Positions 1 to 9,047 of a DNA stretch of 64,000 nt are shown here, piece by piece. Under the pieces are notes generated by a model, which made no database searches, had not been told where the DNA came from, and saw only the letters and a list, made by a program, of their open reading frames with translations. Location: positions 1 to 64,000 of the forward strand of contig JAZPYZ010000010.1 in assembly GCA_045544455.1 (NCBI GenBank). The letters are read 5' to 3'. The DNA comes from JAZPYZ01 sp045544455. GTDB lineage: Bacteria > Bacillota > Clostridia > Oscillospirales > Acutalibacteraceae. Positions within the stretch are counted from its first letter, which is position 1. Each line of letters opens with the position of its first letter. A program made the position numbers and the translations under genes.

Positions 1-1003
<1,003 letters not shown>

Positions 1004-1111
1004 CTGTTGGGCATGCAAACAATCTTTTTTGGAAATGTTTCGCTCTTCTTTATTCAGTTTTCAGGGCGCATCGCCCTTTGATTTCCGCCTCTTTTGGCGG
1101 GTTCACGAGTT

Positions 1112-1227
1112 GGTGTTGATGGCGGTGAGGGTACACCCGTTCCCATCCCGAACACGGCAGTTAAGCTCACTTGCGCCGAAGATACTCGGACCGCAGGGTC
1201 CCGGAAAAATAGGTAGATGCCAACACA
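1112..1227 (+). rRNA. 5S ribosomal RNA
   Basis: A roughly 116-nt segment has the 5S hallmarks: CCCGTTCCCATCCCGAACACGG near 1137-1158, AAGCTC, and a closing terminal stem formed by GTGTTG (1113-1118) with CAACAC (1221-1226). It follows the 23S gene by about 110 bases with no tRNA between, so it is the last gene of the rRNA operon. Confidence 0.96.
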
Positions 1228-1229
1228 AA

Positions 1230-1265
1230 TAAAAAGCACACGTTCAAATACGTGTGCTTTTTTTC
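1230..1265 (+). terminator. rRNA operon intrinsic terminator
   Basis: The stem AAAAGCACACG / CGTGTGCTTTT with loop TTCAAATA is followed by a run of T residues, directly after the 5S gene. It is a canonical Rho-independent terminator. Confidence 0.92.
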
Positions 1266-1402
1266 TTGCGTTTTAATATGAGTTGGATGGGTACAGTCTG
1301 CGTATTTACAAAAAAATAATGGAGATGTTACGCAAGCTCCCGATGCCGGTGAACACACCGCCCCCGAGATGACGGCCAAAGCCGATCTTCCTTCTCCATC
1401 TC

Positions 1403-1508
1403 CTAACAACAATGTATCACAAAGTAAACCTGTTGTCAATACACAGTCTATGCAGGATGGGGCGGATTATGCACAAGGCACGTCTGTAAACGCCACAAAT
1501 TTACGTTC
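1403..1508 (+). repeat. Direct repeat copy 1 (linker of the polyvalent remnant)
   Basis: The segment is repeated 304 bases downstream at 1707-1812. From 1428 to 1508 about 73 of 81 bases match copy 2, and similarity continues more weakly to 1403. Both copies encode PVVN-QSMQ-GADYAQG. The offset of 304 is not a multiple of three, so the copies are read in different frames. Confidence 0.85.
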
Positions 1509-1642
1509 GGAGCAATCACCGATTGAACAGGTAATGGATCAATACGGGAACGAGAAACTTTTGGTCAACAAACAAATGATCAAGACGGGAATCGATGCTA
1601 TTCCAAACTTGCGCGGGTTAGAAGCCGCTATTAACAAAAATA

Positions 1643-1709
1643 GAAAGATTGCCCGTAAATGGCGGTCTAACCGAAATCAATTCGGTCGCCGCATCGGGCA
1701 ATCTTTCCA
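1643..1709. repeat. 67-nt near-perfect palindrome at the frame junction
   Basis: The outer arms GAAAGATTGCCCG (1643-1655) and CGGGCAATCTTTC (1697-1709) are perfectly complementary over 13 bp. Inside them GGCG pairs with CGCC, and ACCGAA pairs with TTCGGT around an ATCAA loop. The structure has about 23 pairs over 67 bases with no T-tract, so it is not an intrinsic terminator. It lies exactly where the pseudogene changes frame. Confidence 0.8.
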
Positions 1710-1812
1710 ACAACAGAGTACCACAAAATGTACCTGTTGTCAATAATCAGTCTATGCAGAATGGGGCGGATTATGCACAAGGCGCGTCTGCAAATGCCCC
1801 AAATTTGCGTTC
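1707..1812 (+). repeat. Direct repeat copy 2 (linker of the polyvalent remnant)
   Basis: This is the partner of 1403-1508 (see copy 1). Here the repeat is read in the second frame, which carries the peptidase and nuclease-like domains. Confidence 0.85.
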
Positions 1813-3740
1813 TAATGCGCCGGGCGGCGTGGGTGACAATCTTCCCTCGACAACCGGTGAAACGGCGCAAATAGACGCGCAACGTGAAGGGACGGATGTT
1901 ACAAACGACACCGCATCGCCACTGTCCACTTTATCCGCGGCATCGGATCCCAAAGATGCGGTGCAGATGTCGGTAGAACGGGCACTTGGAATTGAGAATT
2001 TAACCGATGATCAACGACAGTTGCGCCGGATCGGGCAACAATTCGGCGCCAAGGTGGAGTTTGCTAACCTCGATCGTCGCGTCACCAATCCCGAAACCGG
2101 CCAAAAAGAATGGTTTTCGCCGGACGGATATTTTGACGAAGAAAGCAATACGATTTGGCTGAACACCAGCAAACGGGTACCTCATAACCCGGTCGCGTAT
2201 ATTCTCAAACACGAGTTGATGCACTCTTTTGAAAACGATGCGTCTTATACATTGCTTTTCAGCGCTATTATGAAAAGCGACGCGTTTCATAATTATGTCC
2301 GGGAACAAGGTTATGAAACGGCAGAGTTATGGGCCAAAGACATCGTTGAAAAATACCAACTGTACGATGCGCAATACCGAACGTCTGACGCCAACGCACG
2401 TGAGTACCGTGCGAAACGCGAAATGGCAGCACGGTTTGTGGGGGATGCGATGTTCGGCGGCCGCACCGATATCACCGAAAACCTGTTGAACGCGATGAAA
2501 CCGGCACAACGGACCGGCTTTATCGATAAAGTCAAAGCGTTTTTTGCGAAGATCAAACAGATTTTCCAAAAGCGACCGGAGCTATCGGAGATCGAACGAT
2601 TGGAAGATCTGTTCCTTAAAACCGCACGCCAGGTTGCACAATCTACGGCGCAAAATAAAACCACCGCAAATGGCGGTGGTGTGTCGTATAGTTTCAACGA
2701 TGCGGCTTCTGGTATGGCAAACGACCAATTGCTCCCGTACGATGCTGAAATGCGAGAATTAATTGAACAGCGCGGTGATTATATCATCGACAGTCGTGAA
2801 AAACTGGAAGAGATTGTCGATATGGCATTTAACGAGCCGAACAAAAAAGCGACGGCTTATTTTGGCATTTTGTCACCCGAAATTTTATCCAAAATTGAAA
2901 AAAGTGTCCCGAATATTCCAACGGAATTAAAGGGGACTCTTTTCAAACAAGATAAATCGTATTCGGTTGCGGTAACACTGGACAGCATTCAACATATTCC
3001 GGAAGACAAAAAAGGAATAACGCGGCAGGATGTTATCGACTATTTAGATCGAATGGCGGATACCATCATCGATTATGATTCGGTTACGTTCGACTGGTAT
3101 GTGGATGACCGAAAACAGAAGAATAAAGGGCTGTTGTTCAAAAAAACATTTGCAGACGGTACCATCCAAAGTTTTGAAATCGTATCCAATGGACGACGTA
3201 GTTTGAAGATGCAAACTATATATATGGAAAACGCAAGCTATATAAAAAAGAAGACTGCTACAGCCCCGCCGATGCAAAAAGCTCCGGCCCATACGTTCGA
3301 AACGTGGGCGAGTCAATCTTCCACTAACAATATACCCGAATCAAAGCCGAAAGTCAACAAAAACATTTCGACAGAGTCCGGTAAAAGTTTCTCTCTTCCC
3401 GACACCATCGACCGCAAGGGTGTGTTGCAAGCGGTGCAGGATGGAACGATGACGATCGAGGAAGCAGATGGGTTACTGAACAAGGCCAAGAAAGACGATC
3501 CGTTTACGATCGCGCAGCTCAAGCCGGAGGATGCGAACACCACGCCGGATCTTGGAAAACCGAAAGAACAAGGAGATGGCGACGGAGAAAGCAAGTTCTA
3601 TGATTCTTTGATGGAATCAAAACTCATCACCGACGAAGTGAAAGAGCGCATCCAAAGCAACACTTACATCAAGAACTACGGCACAACGACCAATAAACAG
3701 ACGCTATGGATGGTAAAGTCGTTTCTCATTGTGAAATCGG

Positions 3741-3769
3741 TTGACACGTTGGTGGAAAAAGGTTACAAT
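3741..3769 (+). promoter_or_regulatory. Sigma-A promoter of the DUF6273 gene
   Basis: TTGACA (3741-3746), 17 bases, TACAAT (3764-3769). The expected start near 3776 lies 40 bases before the ATG at 3816. It marks the boundary between the mobile-element remnant and the chromosomal genes. Confidence 0.85.
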
Positions 3770-3815
3770 GACAAAGGCATTAGGCAAGAAAATTTCGCCA
3801 CAAGGGGGCATACCG

Positions 3816-4697
3816 ATGTCAGAAAACGTCTTAACATCCGAGCGATCGTCCAAAAAGCACAGATGGAAACGTGTGGTACTGATTATAGCGATTGTCGCGT
3901 TGGTGGCGGCGTTAGCTGTGGTGTTTATGCTGGTTGTTTGGCCGATGATTCGGTACAACCAAGCCAGCGGTTTGTTGGAGCAAGGCCGGTATCAAGACTC
4001 CTATACGATATTGGATGCGCTGGGTGATTACAAAGACAGTTTGTCGTTGAAAAACACGGCGCATGCCGGATATGAACAAGAAGTTGTGGCATCTGCTAAG
4101 GTAGGGGATACCGTTACTTTTGGACACTATGAACAGGATAACGATCTAACCAACGGAGCTGAACCGGTGGAATGGATCGTGTTGGACCGCGCCGATGACC
4201 GGGTATTGGTGTTGAGCAAATATTGTTTACATTCGATGCGATACAACAATATGTATCTTCCCACGACGTGGGCGACGAGTTTTATGCGTGGCTGGTTGAA
4301 CAACGACTTCTATTACTCGGCCTTTTCGGTCGACGAACAAGCAATGGTAGCGGCGACCGTTAACGTGACACCGGATAATACGAGATCGGACAATCCTCTG
4401 TATCACACGGATGGCGGCGCTGATACGACCGATCGGATGTTTTTGCTTTGCGGTGAAGAGGTGGAACAGTATTTCCCCAATCAAGACGATCGCCGCGCGG
4501 TGTCGACAGACTATGCTAAAGCACAAGGCGTATATATGGCCGAAGATAACAGTTGGTGGTGGACTCGTACGCCGGGTGAATATCAACATTTCTCGACGAT
4601 TGTACGGACCAACGGTTTGGTGCAATATACCGGTGGATATTTGTGCAGTAAAAACGGCGGTGTGAGACCGGCCATGTGGATCACGATAGCAGAATAA
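3816..4697 (+). CDS. Membrane-anchored DUF6273 domain protein
   Basis: The 293-residue product starts with a basic segment (SSKKHRWKR) and one hydrophobic helix of about 25 residues (VVLIIAIVALVAALAVVF...), then a TPR-like stretch (LLEQGRYQDSYTILDALGDYKDS). The C-terminal domain of about 190 residues begins VGDTVTFGHYEQDND, contains EPVEWIVLD, and ends WWWTRTPG...GGVRPAMWI. This is the DUF6273 pattern seen on the outside of many Firmicutes cells. Its function is unknown, and a carbohydrate-binding or sensing role would be a guess. ATG 3816 was chosen because AAGGGGG lies 8 bases upstream and a consensus promoter sits just before it. A longer in-frame opening from 3741 would begin inside the promoter. 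The gene is followed by a strong terminator and appears monocistronic. Confidence 0.85.
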   Translation: MSENVLTSERSSKKHRWKRVVLIIAIVALVAALAVVFMLVVWPMIRYNQASGLLEQGRYQDSYTILDALGDYKDSLSLKNTAHAGYEQEVVASAKVGDTVTFGHYEQDNDLTNGAEPVEWIVLDRADDRVLVLSKYCLHSMRYNNMYLPTTWATSFMRGWLNNDFYYSAFSVDEQAMVAATVNVTPDNTRSDNPLYHTDGGADTTDRMFLLCGEEVEQYFPNQDDRRAVSTDYAKAQGVYMAEDNSWWWTRTPGEYQHFSTIVRTNGLVQYTGGYLCSKNGGVRPAMWITIAE

Positions 4698-4699
4698 TC

Positions 4700-4738
4700 G
4701 AAGCCGCGAAAGAGGCAATTGCTTCTTTCGCGGCTTTT
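4700..4738 (+). terminator. Intrinsic terminator after the DUF6273 gene
   Basis: The stem AAGCCGCGAAAGA / TCTTTCGCGGCTT encloses a short loop (GGCAATTGCT) and is followed by TTTT. It stands three bases after the stop codon. Confidence 0.85.
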
Positions 4739-4771
4739 ACTGTGTGGATGACGAAAACGTCAGTTTGCTTG

Positions 4772-5185
4772 CTACGATACGGTTTTGATCGCCAGCGGCG
4801 GAAAGGTGAGGAGTTGATTATCGGTATCGACGATCGATACCGGGATATCCGGCAACAGTTCGCGTACGCACCGCACAAAATCGTGGCCGGCGACGATCGG
4901 AGCGTCACAGACCAGATGTGTCGCGCCGGTTTGTTTGGCGGTGACAGCAACGGTCAAGGCTTGATTTTCGTGGAACAGCACCGTCAGTTCGGCTTTACAT
5001 TTGGCGCAGAGATTATACCATGTCTGCATAATCTCGGCATTTTTCTCATCCTTTCGGTTGCGTAAAACAGCGATCACTTTCAGTGGCAACACTTGTTCGT
5101 CGGCCAACCGGCGGCCGAGTGAGATGAGTTCATAACTGCGGATGGGATCGGTAACACAGACCAAAACGTGAGGTGTGGATTTCAA
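4772..5185 (-). CDS. UspA-like universal stress family protein
   Basis: The 137-residue protein has an alpha/beta Usp-like fold: MKSTPHVLVCVTDP, then RSYELISLGRRLADE, KVIAVLRNR, and GATHLVCDAPIVAGHDFVRCVRELLP. The start VLVCVTDPIRSYELI resembles the KdpD-associated Usp domain, but no sensor kinase or potassium transporter gene is near. It is about the usual length for a single Usp domain. The glycine-rich ATP-binding loop of classical ATP-binding Usp proteins (G-2x-G-9x-GS/T) is not evident. TTG at 5185 was chosen because AAAGGAGT lies about 9 bases upstream. It is the only minus-strand gene here and is divergent from the kinase gene at 5328. Ligand and role are unknown. Confidence 0.7.
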   Translation of the reverse strand: MKSTPHVLVCVTDPIRSYELISLGRRLADEQVLPLKVIAVLRNRKDEKNAEIMQTWYNLCAKCKAELTVLFHENQALTVAVTAKQTGATHLVCDAPIVAGHDFVRCVRELLPDIPVSIVDTDNQLLTFPPLAIKTVS

Positions 5186-5267
5186 GGGATCAGACTCCTT
5201 TCTGCCTCTCTATTATGTCACATATGTATGCCCAAATATTGGCGAAATTGTGTGTGAATTGTAAATC

Positions 5268-5296
5268 TTGCAATCAAGTCGGAGATGTGCTATACT
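5268..5296 (+). promoter_or_regulatory. Sigma-A promoter of the B6 salvage pair
   Basis: TTGCAA (5268-5273), 17 bases, TATACT (5291-5296), about 25 bases ahead of the kinase ribosome site AAAGGAGGGG. Confidence 0.8.
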
Positions 5297-5327
5297 AAGT
5301 TGACTTTACGAAAGGAGGGGTAGTGCG

Positions 5328-6179
5328 ATGAGCGCGATTCCGTTAGTGGCAACGGTACAGGATCTATCCGGATTTGGCCGTTGTTCGTTGACCGCGGCGA
5401 TACCGGTGTTATCGGCGATGGGGATGCAGGTGTGTCCGATGCCGACGGCGTTGTTATCCAACCATACGGGCTACCCATCCTACTTTTTCGAAGATTTTAC
5501 CGAACAGATGCGCGCCTATGCGGACGAATGGGCGAAACTGCACCTGCGTTTTGATGCGATCTATACCGGTTTTTTAGGTAACGAGCAGCAGGTGGAGATC
5601 TTACACGAGTTTATTGAACGGTTTCGACAAGACGATACCCTGGTACTGATTGATCCGGCTATGGCGGATCACGGCGAACGGTATGCTACCTGCACGCCGG
5701 CGCTGTGTGAAGAGATGAAACGGTTGATCTCGCTCGGGACAGTTATTACGCCGAACGTGACCGAGGCGTGTTTATTGACCGATACCGATTACCGGTCAGT
5801 ATGTGACGGTGCGCCCGAAACCTATTTTGAACGGATCGGCGAATTGGGACGTAAACTGTTAAAACTCGGCGCGAAACAGGTGGTGATCACCGGTGCGGTA
5901 GCCGATGGACGCATCCATAACGTGGTGTTAGAAGGCGAAAACCGTGAACCGTTGGTGCTTTCGTCGGATATGGTAACGCCGTGTTACGCCGGGACCGGCG
6001 ATGTGTTTGCTTCGGTGGTATGCGGCGGTTTGGTGCGCGGTGATTCGTTGACCGAGGCGGTGGCATTTGCCGGCGATTTTGTCAGCAAGGTCACGGCGTT
6101 TACCAAGCAACACGGTGCCGCGACGACAGACGGCATTATGTTTGAACCGTTTATGCGTGAGTTGTGCAGAGAGGAGTGA
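5328..6179 (+). CDS. Pyridoxamine/pyridoxal kinase family protein
   Basis: The 283-residue ribokinase-fold protein matches the PdxY/PdxK group. It opens VATVQDLSGFGRCSLTAA (the vitamin kinase pattern QDLSG.GR.SL), continues with PTALLSNHTGY, IYTGFLG, LIDPAMADHG and ITPNVTEA, and ends with the anion-hole/catalytic segment CYAGTGDVFASVVCG, where the D of GTGD is the expected catalytic base. It should phosphorylate pyridoxine, pyridoxal or pyridoxamine with ATP in the cytoplasm. The next gene, 6 bases away, encodes an ECF transporter S-component, so the two probably form a vitamin B6 uptake and trapping operon. The start has AAAGGAGGGG 7 bases upstream. Length is normal. Hydroxymethylpyrimidine kinase is the main alternative; PdxY-like is better supported. 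Confidence 0.88.
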   Translation: MSAIPLVATVQDLSGFGRCSLTAAIPVLSAMGMQVCPMPTALLSNHTGYPSYFFEDFTEQMRAYADEWAKLHLRFDAIYTGFLGNEQQVEILHEFIERFRQDDTLVLIDPAMADHGERYATCTPALCEEMKRLISLGTVITPNVTEACLLTDTDYRSVCDGAPETYFERIGELGRKLLKLGAKQVVITGAVADGRIHNVVLEGENREPLVLSSDMVTPCYAGTGDVFASVVCGGLVRGDSLTEAVAFAGDFVSKVTAFTKQHGAATTDGIMFEPFMRELCREE

Positions 6180-6185
6180 CCTTAA

Positions 6186-6698
6186 TTGAAAAAATCGTCG
6201 TTACTGAGAATGGTGATTGCGGCGTTATTTGCGGCCGTGATTTTATTGACAACCGCGTTTGTGTTTCATATTCACGTGGGACAAGGCTACATCCATTTGG
6301 GTGATATGTTCATCTATCTCGCCGCTTGCTTTTTGCCGATGCCGTATGCGATGTTGGCGGCCGGTGTGGGTGCTGGATTAGCGGATATATTGACCGGTCA
6401 CGTCGTGTGGGTAATCCCCACGATTCTTATCAAAGCGGCATCGGTGCCGGCCTTTACCAACACCGGAAAACTGTTTTGCAAACGCAACGTCTTAGCGGTG
6501 GTGCTCAGCGGTGTGATCTGCGTGGTGGGTTACTATTTTGCTGAAGTGATCATCTACGGCAACTGGGGTGCGCCGATGATCGGTATTCCGATGAATTTCA
6601 TTCAAGCGACCGCTAACGGTGTCGGGTTTTTGACAGTGGGCTATGCCATGGATCGCCTGCGTTTGCGTGACCAGATCAACCGTTTGTATCCCTTATAA
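6186..6698 (+). CDS. ECF transporter S-component, probably for vitamin B6
   Basis: The 170-residue integral membrane protein has five or six hydrophobic helices. The first helix runs MVIAALFAAVILLTTAFVF, followed by GQGYIHLGDMFIYLAA, a substrate-loop pattern typical of ECF S-components (TIGR04002/PdxU2-like). S-components bind the vitamin and work with a shared EcfT/EcfA energizing module, none of which is in this window. Coupling to the upstream kinase (TTG start at 6186, with its ribosome site AGAGGAG overlapping the kinase stop) is the reason for proposing a B6-type substrate. Riboflavin, queuosine-precursor or another vitamin remain possible from sequence alone. A strong terminator follows. 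Confidence 0.75.
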   Translation: MKKSSLLRMVIAALFAAVILLTTAFVFHIHVGQGYIHLGDMFIYLAACFLPMPYAMLAAGVGAGLADILTGHVVWVIPTILIKAASVPAFTNTGKLFCKRNVLAVVLSGVICVVGYYFAEVIIYGNWGAPMIGIPMNFIQATANGVGFLTVGYAMDRLRLRDQINRLYPL

Positions 6699-6710
6699 GA
6701 GAGTGGTTTA

Positions 6711-6746
6711 AAAGGCCGGTTTCGATAGGAAACCGGTCTTTTTTTG
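6711..6746 (+). terminator. Intrinsic terminator of the B6 salvage pair
   Basis: GGCCGGTTTC, loop GATAG, GAAACCGGTC, then seven T residues, 13 bases after the ECF stop codon. Confidence 0.9.
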
Positions 6747-6775
6747 GACAGCATCGACATACACATGCCATAGAG

Positions 6776-8185
6776 GTGATGGCGGTGTGGTTGGATAGAG
6801 GGATCGTGTTGTTGTATGTGGCGGTATTGGTATGGATGGGACTCCACGGTAACAAGCGGATGCAACACGCCGGGGATTTTACCGCGTCCGGTAACCGATA
6901 CGGTGCGCCGGTCATCTTTGCAACACTCGCCGCCTCGTATGTCGGGGGCGGCTATTCGTCCGGTAATGCGGCGGCCGCGTTCGAAACCGGAATCGGTACC
7001 ACGTTGACCTTGTTTGGATTCAGTATCTCGATGGTGTTTGTCGGTCTGTTTTTGGTCCAAGGGATCTCCCGGTTTGAAGGATGCACCAGTGTAGGCGGCG
7101 TAATCGGGCAAAGTTACGGTCGAGCGGCACGGATATTGACCGGCGTGTTTGCGTTTATCTGTTGTGTCGGGGTGGTGGGCGCACAGGTCGAAACCATGGG
7201 GTTGGTGTTTCAGTCTCTGTTCGGTATTCCGGCGCGAATCGGCTCAATCGTGGGATGTGCGGTGGTGTTGTTTTATTCTACGTTCGGCGGTCTGCAATCG
7301 GTGATCGCCGCCGACATTACGCAGTTTGCGTTGTTAGCCGTCGGGATGCCGCTGTTGTTGGTATGCGGTTTATCCCGCGCCGGTGGATTGGACGCGGTGT
7401 TATCGGCGATTCCGCGTTCGCATATCAACCCGTTTAACGGCACCACGGTGGCCGGGTTCTTTTCGATGATGGCGACCATGATGTTCGGCGAAATGTTGGC
7501 GCCGCCGTATATGCAACGGTTGCTGATCGGCAAAAACATCCGCGCGACCGCCCGTGGCACGGTGGCCAGTGGTCTGTTTTCGATCCCGTTTTTTATCGTG
7601 ACTTGTTATATCGGTCTTACGGCGTATGCGTTGCAGGTGACCGATACCCCGGCGCAGGCGATGCCGGCCTTGATGCTCGCGGTGTTGCCGGTCGGGTTGC
7701 GCGGCATTGTGATGGCGGCGATGGTTTCGATCATTATGTCGGCGTCGGACAGTTTTTTGAATGGGGCGGCGGTCAGCTTAGTGTGTGACGTGATCCGTCC
7801 GTGTTGTCCGAAGATGAAGGACCGTACCGAACTGCGGTTGTTGCAATGGTCCAATGCGTTGATAGGAATGGGGGCGTTGGCGGTGGCGTTTGCGGTCCCG
7901 AACGTGTTTAAGATATTGGTGTTATCTTACTCGTTTTGGAGTCCGTTGATTTTGGTGCCGTTGGCGGCGGCGTTGCTCGGGATCCGGTCGGATGGGCGTG
8001 CGTTTCGGTACGCGTTGGTGGCCGGACTGGCAACGACGTTAGTGTGGAACTATGCGCTGGGAAAACCGTACGGGATCGACGGCGCACCGGTGGGGATGTT
8101 GATGAACGCGGCGGTGTTCTCGATGTGTACCGTGCGGTTGCACCGGTATCGCCGGCAGACACTTCGCGTGTGGAAATACGATTGA
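6776..8185 (+). CDS. Sodium:solute symporter (SSS family)
   Basis: The 469-residue, strongly hydrophobic protein has about 13 predicted membrane helices. Typical SSS features are GNRYGAPVIFATLAASYVGGGYSSGNAAAAFETG near the N-terminus, STFGGLQSVIAADITQF in the middle, and MVSIIMSASDSFLNGAAVSLVCDVIRP, the sodium-site helix with MSASDS. It should couple sodium entry to uptake of an organic solute across the inner membrane; the solute cannot be told (pantothenate, proline or another carboxylate are family options). Start candidates are GTG 6776, ATG 6779 and GTG 6785; AGAGGTG at 6772-6778 best fits 6785, making the protein three residues shorter. It stands alone, and its stop codon overlaps the -35 box of the RNase P RNA promoter. 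Confidence 0.88.
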   Translation: MMAVWLDRGIVLLYVAVLVWMGLHGNKRMQHAGDFTASGNRYGAPVIFATLAASYVGGGYSSGNAAAAFETGIGTTLTLFGFSISMVFVGLFLVQGISRFEGCTSVGGVIGQSYGRAARILTGVFAFICCVGVVGAQVETMGLVFQSLFGIPARIGSIVGCAVVLFYSTFGGLQSVIAADITQFALLAVGMPLLLVCGLSRAGGLDAVLSAIPRSHINPFNGTTVAGFFSMMATMMFGEMLAPPYMQRLLIGKNIRATARGTVASGLFSIPFFIVTCYIGLTAYALQVTDTPAQAMPALMLAVLPVGLRGIVMAAMVSIIMSASDSFLNGAAVSLVCDVIRPCCPKMKDRTELRLLQWSNALIGMGALAVAFAVPNVFKILVLSYSFWSPLILVPLAAALLGIRSDGRAFRYALVAGLATTLVWNYALGKPYGIDGAPVGMLMNAAVFSMCTVRLHRYRRQTLRVWKYD

Positions 8186-8210
8186 CAAAACCGGTTTTCA
8201 CGGGTACAAT
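8182..8210 (+). promoter_or_regulatory. Promoter of RNase P RNA
   Basis: TTGACA (8182-8187), 17 bases, TACAAT (8205-8210). The -35 hexamer includes the TGA stop of the symporter gene. The predicted start near 8217 agrees with the rnpB 5' end. Confidence 0.87.
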
Positions 8211-8216
8211 AATATA

Positions 8217-8547
8217 CCGAGTGGGCTGAACAGTCGCGTGCGGCAACGCATGAGGAAAGTCCGAGCTCCGCAGGGCGGGATAACGGCTAACGGCCGCCGG
8301 GGGTGACCCTAGGGAAAGTGCAACAGAGAGATACCGCCGTTTTTAACGGTAAGGGTGGAAAGGCGAGGTAAGAGCTCACCGGCACATAGGAGACTATGTG
8401 GCCCTGCAAACCCTATCCGGAGCAACGCCGACAAAAGCGATACATTGGCCCGATGTGCTTTGACAGGCGGCTTGAGCCGTATGGCAACATGCGGTCGAGA
8501 TAGATGACTGTTCACGACAGAACTCGGCTTACAGGCCCACTCACCAC
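8217..8547 (+). ncRNA. rnpB: RNase P catalytic RNA
   Basis: The roughly 330-nt RNA shows the universal P4 strand and J3/4 region with GAGGAAAGTCCGAGCTCC near 8250, the CAGAGAG/A-rich regions of domain C, GCAAACCC and the 3' P4 partner ACAGAACTCGGCTTACAGGC near 8517-8536. It is the ribozyme that matures tRNA 5' ends with the RnpA protein. The 5' end is set by the promoter; the 3' end precedes the terminator hairpin. Confidence 0.95.
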
Positions 8548-8550
8548 ATA

Positions 8551-8588
8551 TAAAAAAGCACCGTCCGAAAAGACGGTGCTTTTTTATA
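8551..8588. terminator. Bidirectional terminator between rnpB and nifU
   Basis: AAAAAAGCACCGTC, short loop, GACGGTGCTTTTTTA. A-run and T-run on both sides let it serve the plus-strand rnpB and the minus-strand nifU, whose stop codon is at 8592. Confidence 0.92.
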
Positions 8589-8591
8589 TGA

Positions 8592-9032
8592 TTACAGATG
8601 GCACGCTTCAATCTCATCGTGATCCATGATTTTGCCGACGATGGGTTCGGGATCGATACCCAGTCGCTTGTAATAATCGGCGATCGCCGCCTTGATGGCT
8701 TGTTCCGCCAGTACCGAGCAGTGGATCTTGTGTGCCGGCAAACCGCCGAGTGCTTCAACGACGGCTTTGTTTGAAAGTTGTAACGCTTCTTCAATCGTTT
8801 TCCCTTTGATCATTTCGGTCGCGATCGAACTCGTTGCGATGGCCGAACCGCATCCGAAAGTCTTGAATTTTACGTCGTCAATTACGCCGTTTTCGACGCG
8901 AATATACATCTTCATAATGTCGCCGCATTTCGGGTTACCGATCTCGCCGATGCCGTTGGCATCTTCCAGTTCACCCACGTTGCGGGGATTGGCAAAGTGA
9001 TCCATCACCAAATCGCTGTAATAGGCTGCCAT
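8592..9032 (-). CDS. nifU: Fe-S cluster assembly scaffold IscU/NifU
   Basis: This 146-residue U-type scaffold starts YYSDLVMDHFANPRNVG, a signature segment. All three cluster cysteines are present: GNPKCGD, FGCGSAIATSS and KIHCSVLA, with the Asp of CGD. It receives sulfur from the desulfurase encoded directly upstream (9048-10235) and assembles [2Fe-2S]/[4Fe-4S] clusters for transfer in the cytoplasm. It has no C-terminal Nfu domain, so it is a short IscU-like form, usual for Clostridia. The gap to nifS is 15 bases, so the two are cotranscribed. Confidence 0.95.
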   Translation of the reverse strand: MAAYYSDLVMDHFANPRNVGELEDANGIGEIGNPKCGDIMKMYIRVENGVIDDVKFKTFGCGSAIATSSIATEMIKGKTIEEALQLSNKAVVEALGGLPAHKIHCSVLAEQAIKAAIADYYKRLGIDPEPIVGKIMDHDEIEACHL

Positions 9033-9047
9033 ATATCTATCCGTCCT

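Larger units (their letters stand above)
1282..3725 (+). pseudogene. Truncated, frameshifted phage/ICE polyvalent protein (zinc metallopeptidase and PBECR3-like nuclease domains)
   Basis: An open frame runs from 1282 with no plausible start and ends at 1746. A second frame (from about 1649) takes over with homologous linker sequence, so this is one gene broken by a frameshift and missing its 5' end. Domains along the second frame: a Pro/Asn/Gln-rich linker; a zincin-like peptidase with HELMHSFE at about 2210-2233, followed by an EMAARFVGDAM helix; a lysine-rich helix; then a segment with DSIQHI, ITRQDVIDYLDRM and SNGRRSLKMQTIYM that resembles the PBECR3 (Barnase-EndoU-ColicinE5/D-RelE-like) nuclease of phage MuF and polyvalent proteins; then the linker GKSFSLPDT and a KLITDEVKERIQ helix that in such proteins usually precedes a helicase. 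Similarity stops near 3700-3725, where a promoter for the next gene begins. The frame continuing to 4027 is spurious. Family assignments are from memory of these proteins, not a search. It has probably decayed; no other phage genes lie beside it. Confidence 0.75.

Noticed and set aside
1643..1709. Palindrome as an intrinsic terminator
   Set aside because: No T-tract follows either arm, and the frame continues through it.
3725..4027. Continuation of the polyvalent frame to 4027
   Set aside because: After about 3725 the residues no longer fit the family, and the DUF6273 gene with promoter and RBS is in another frame.
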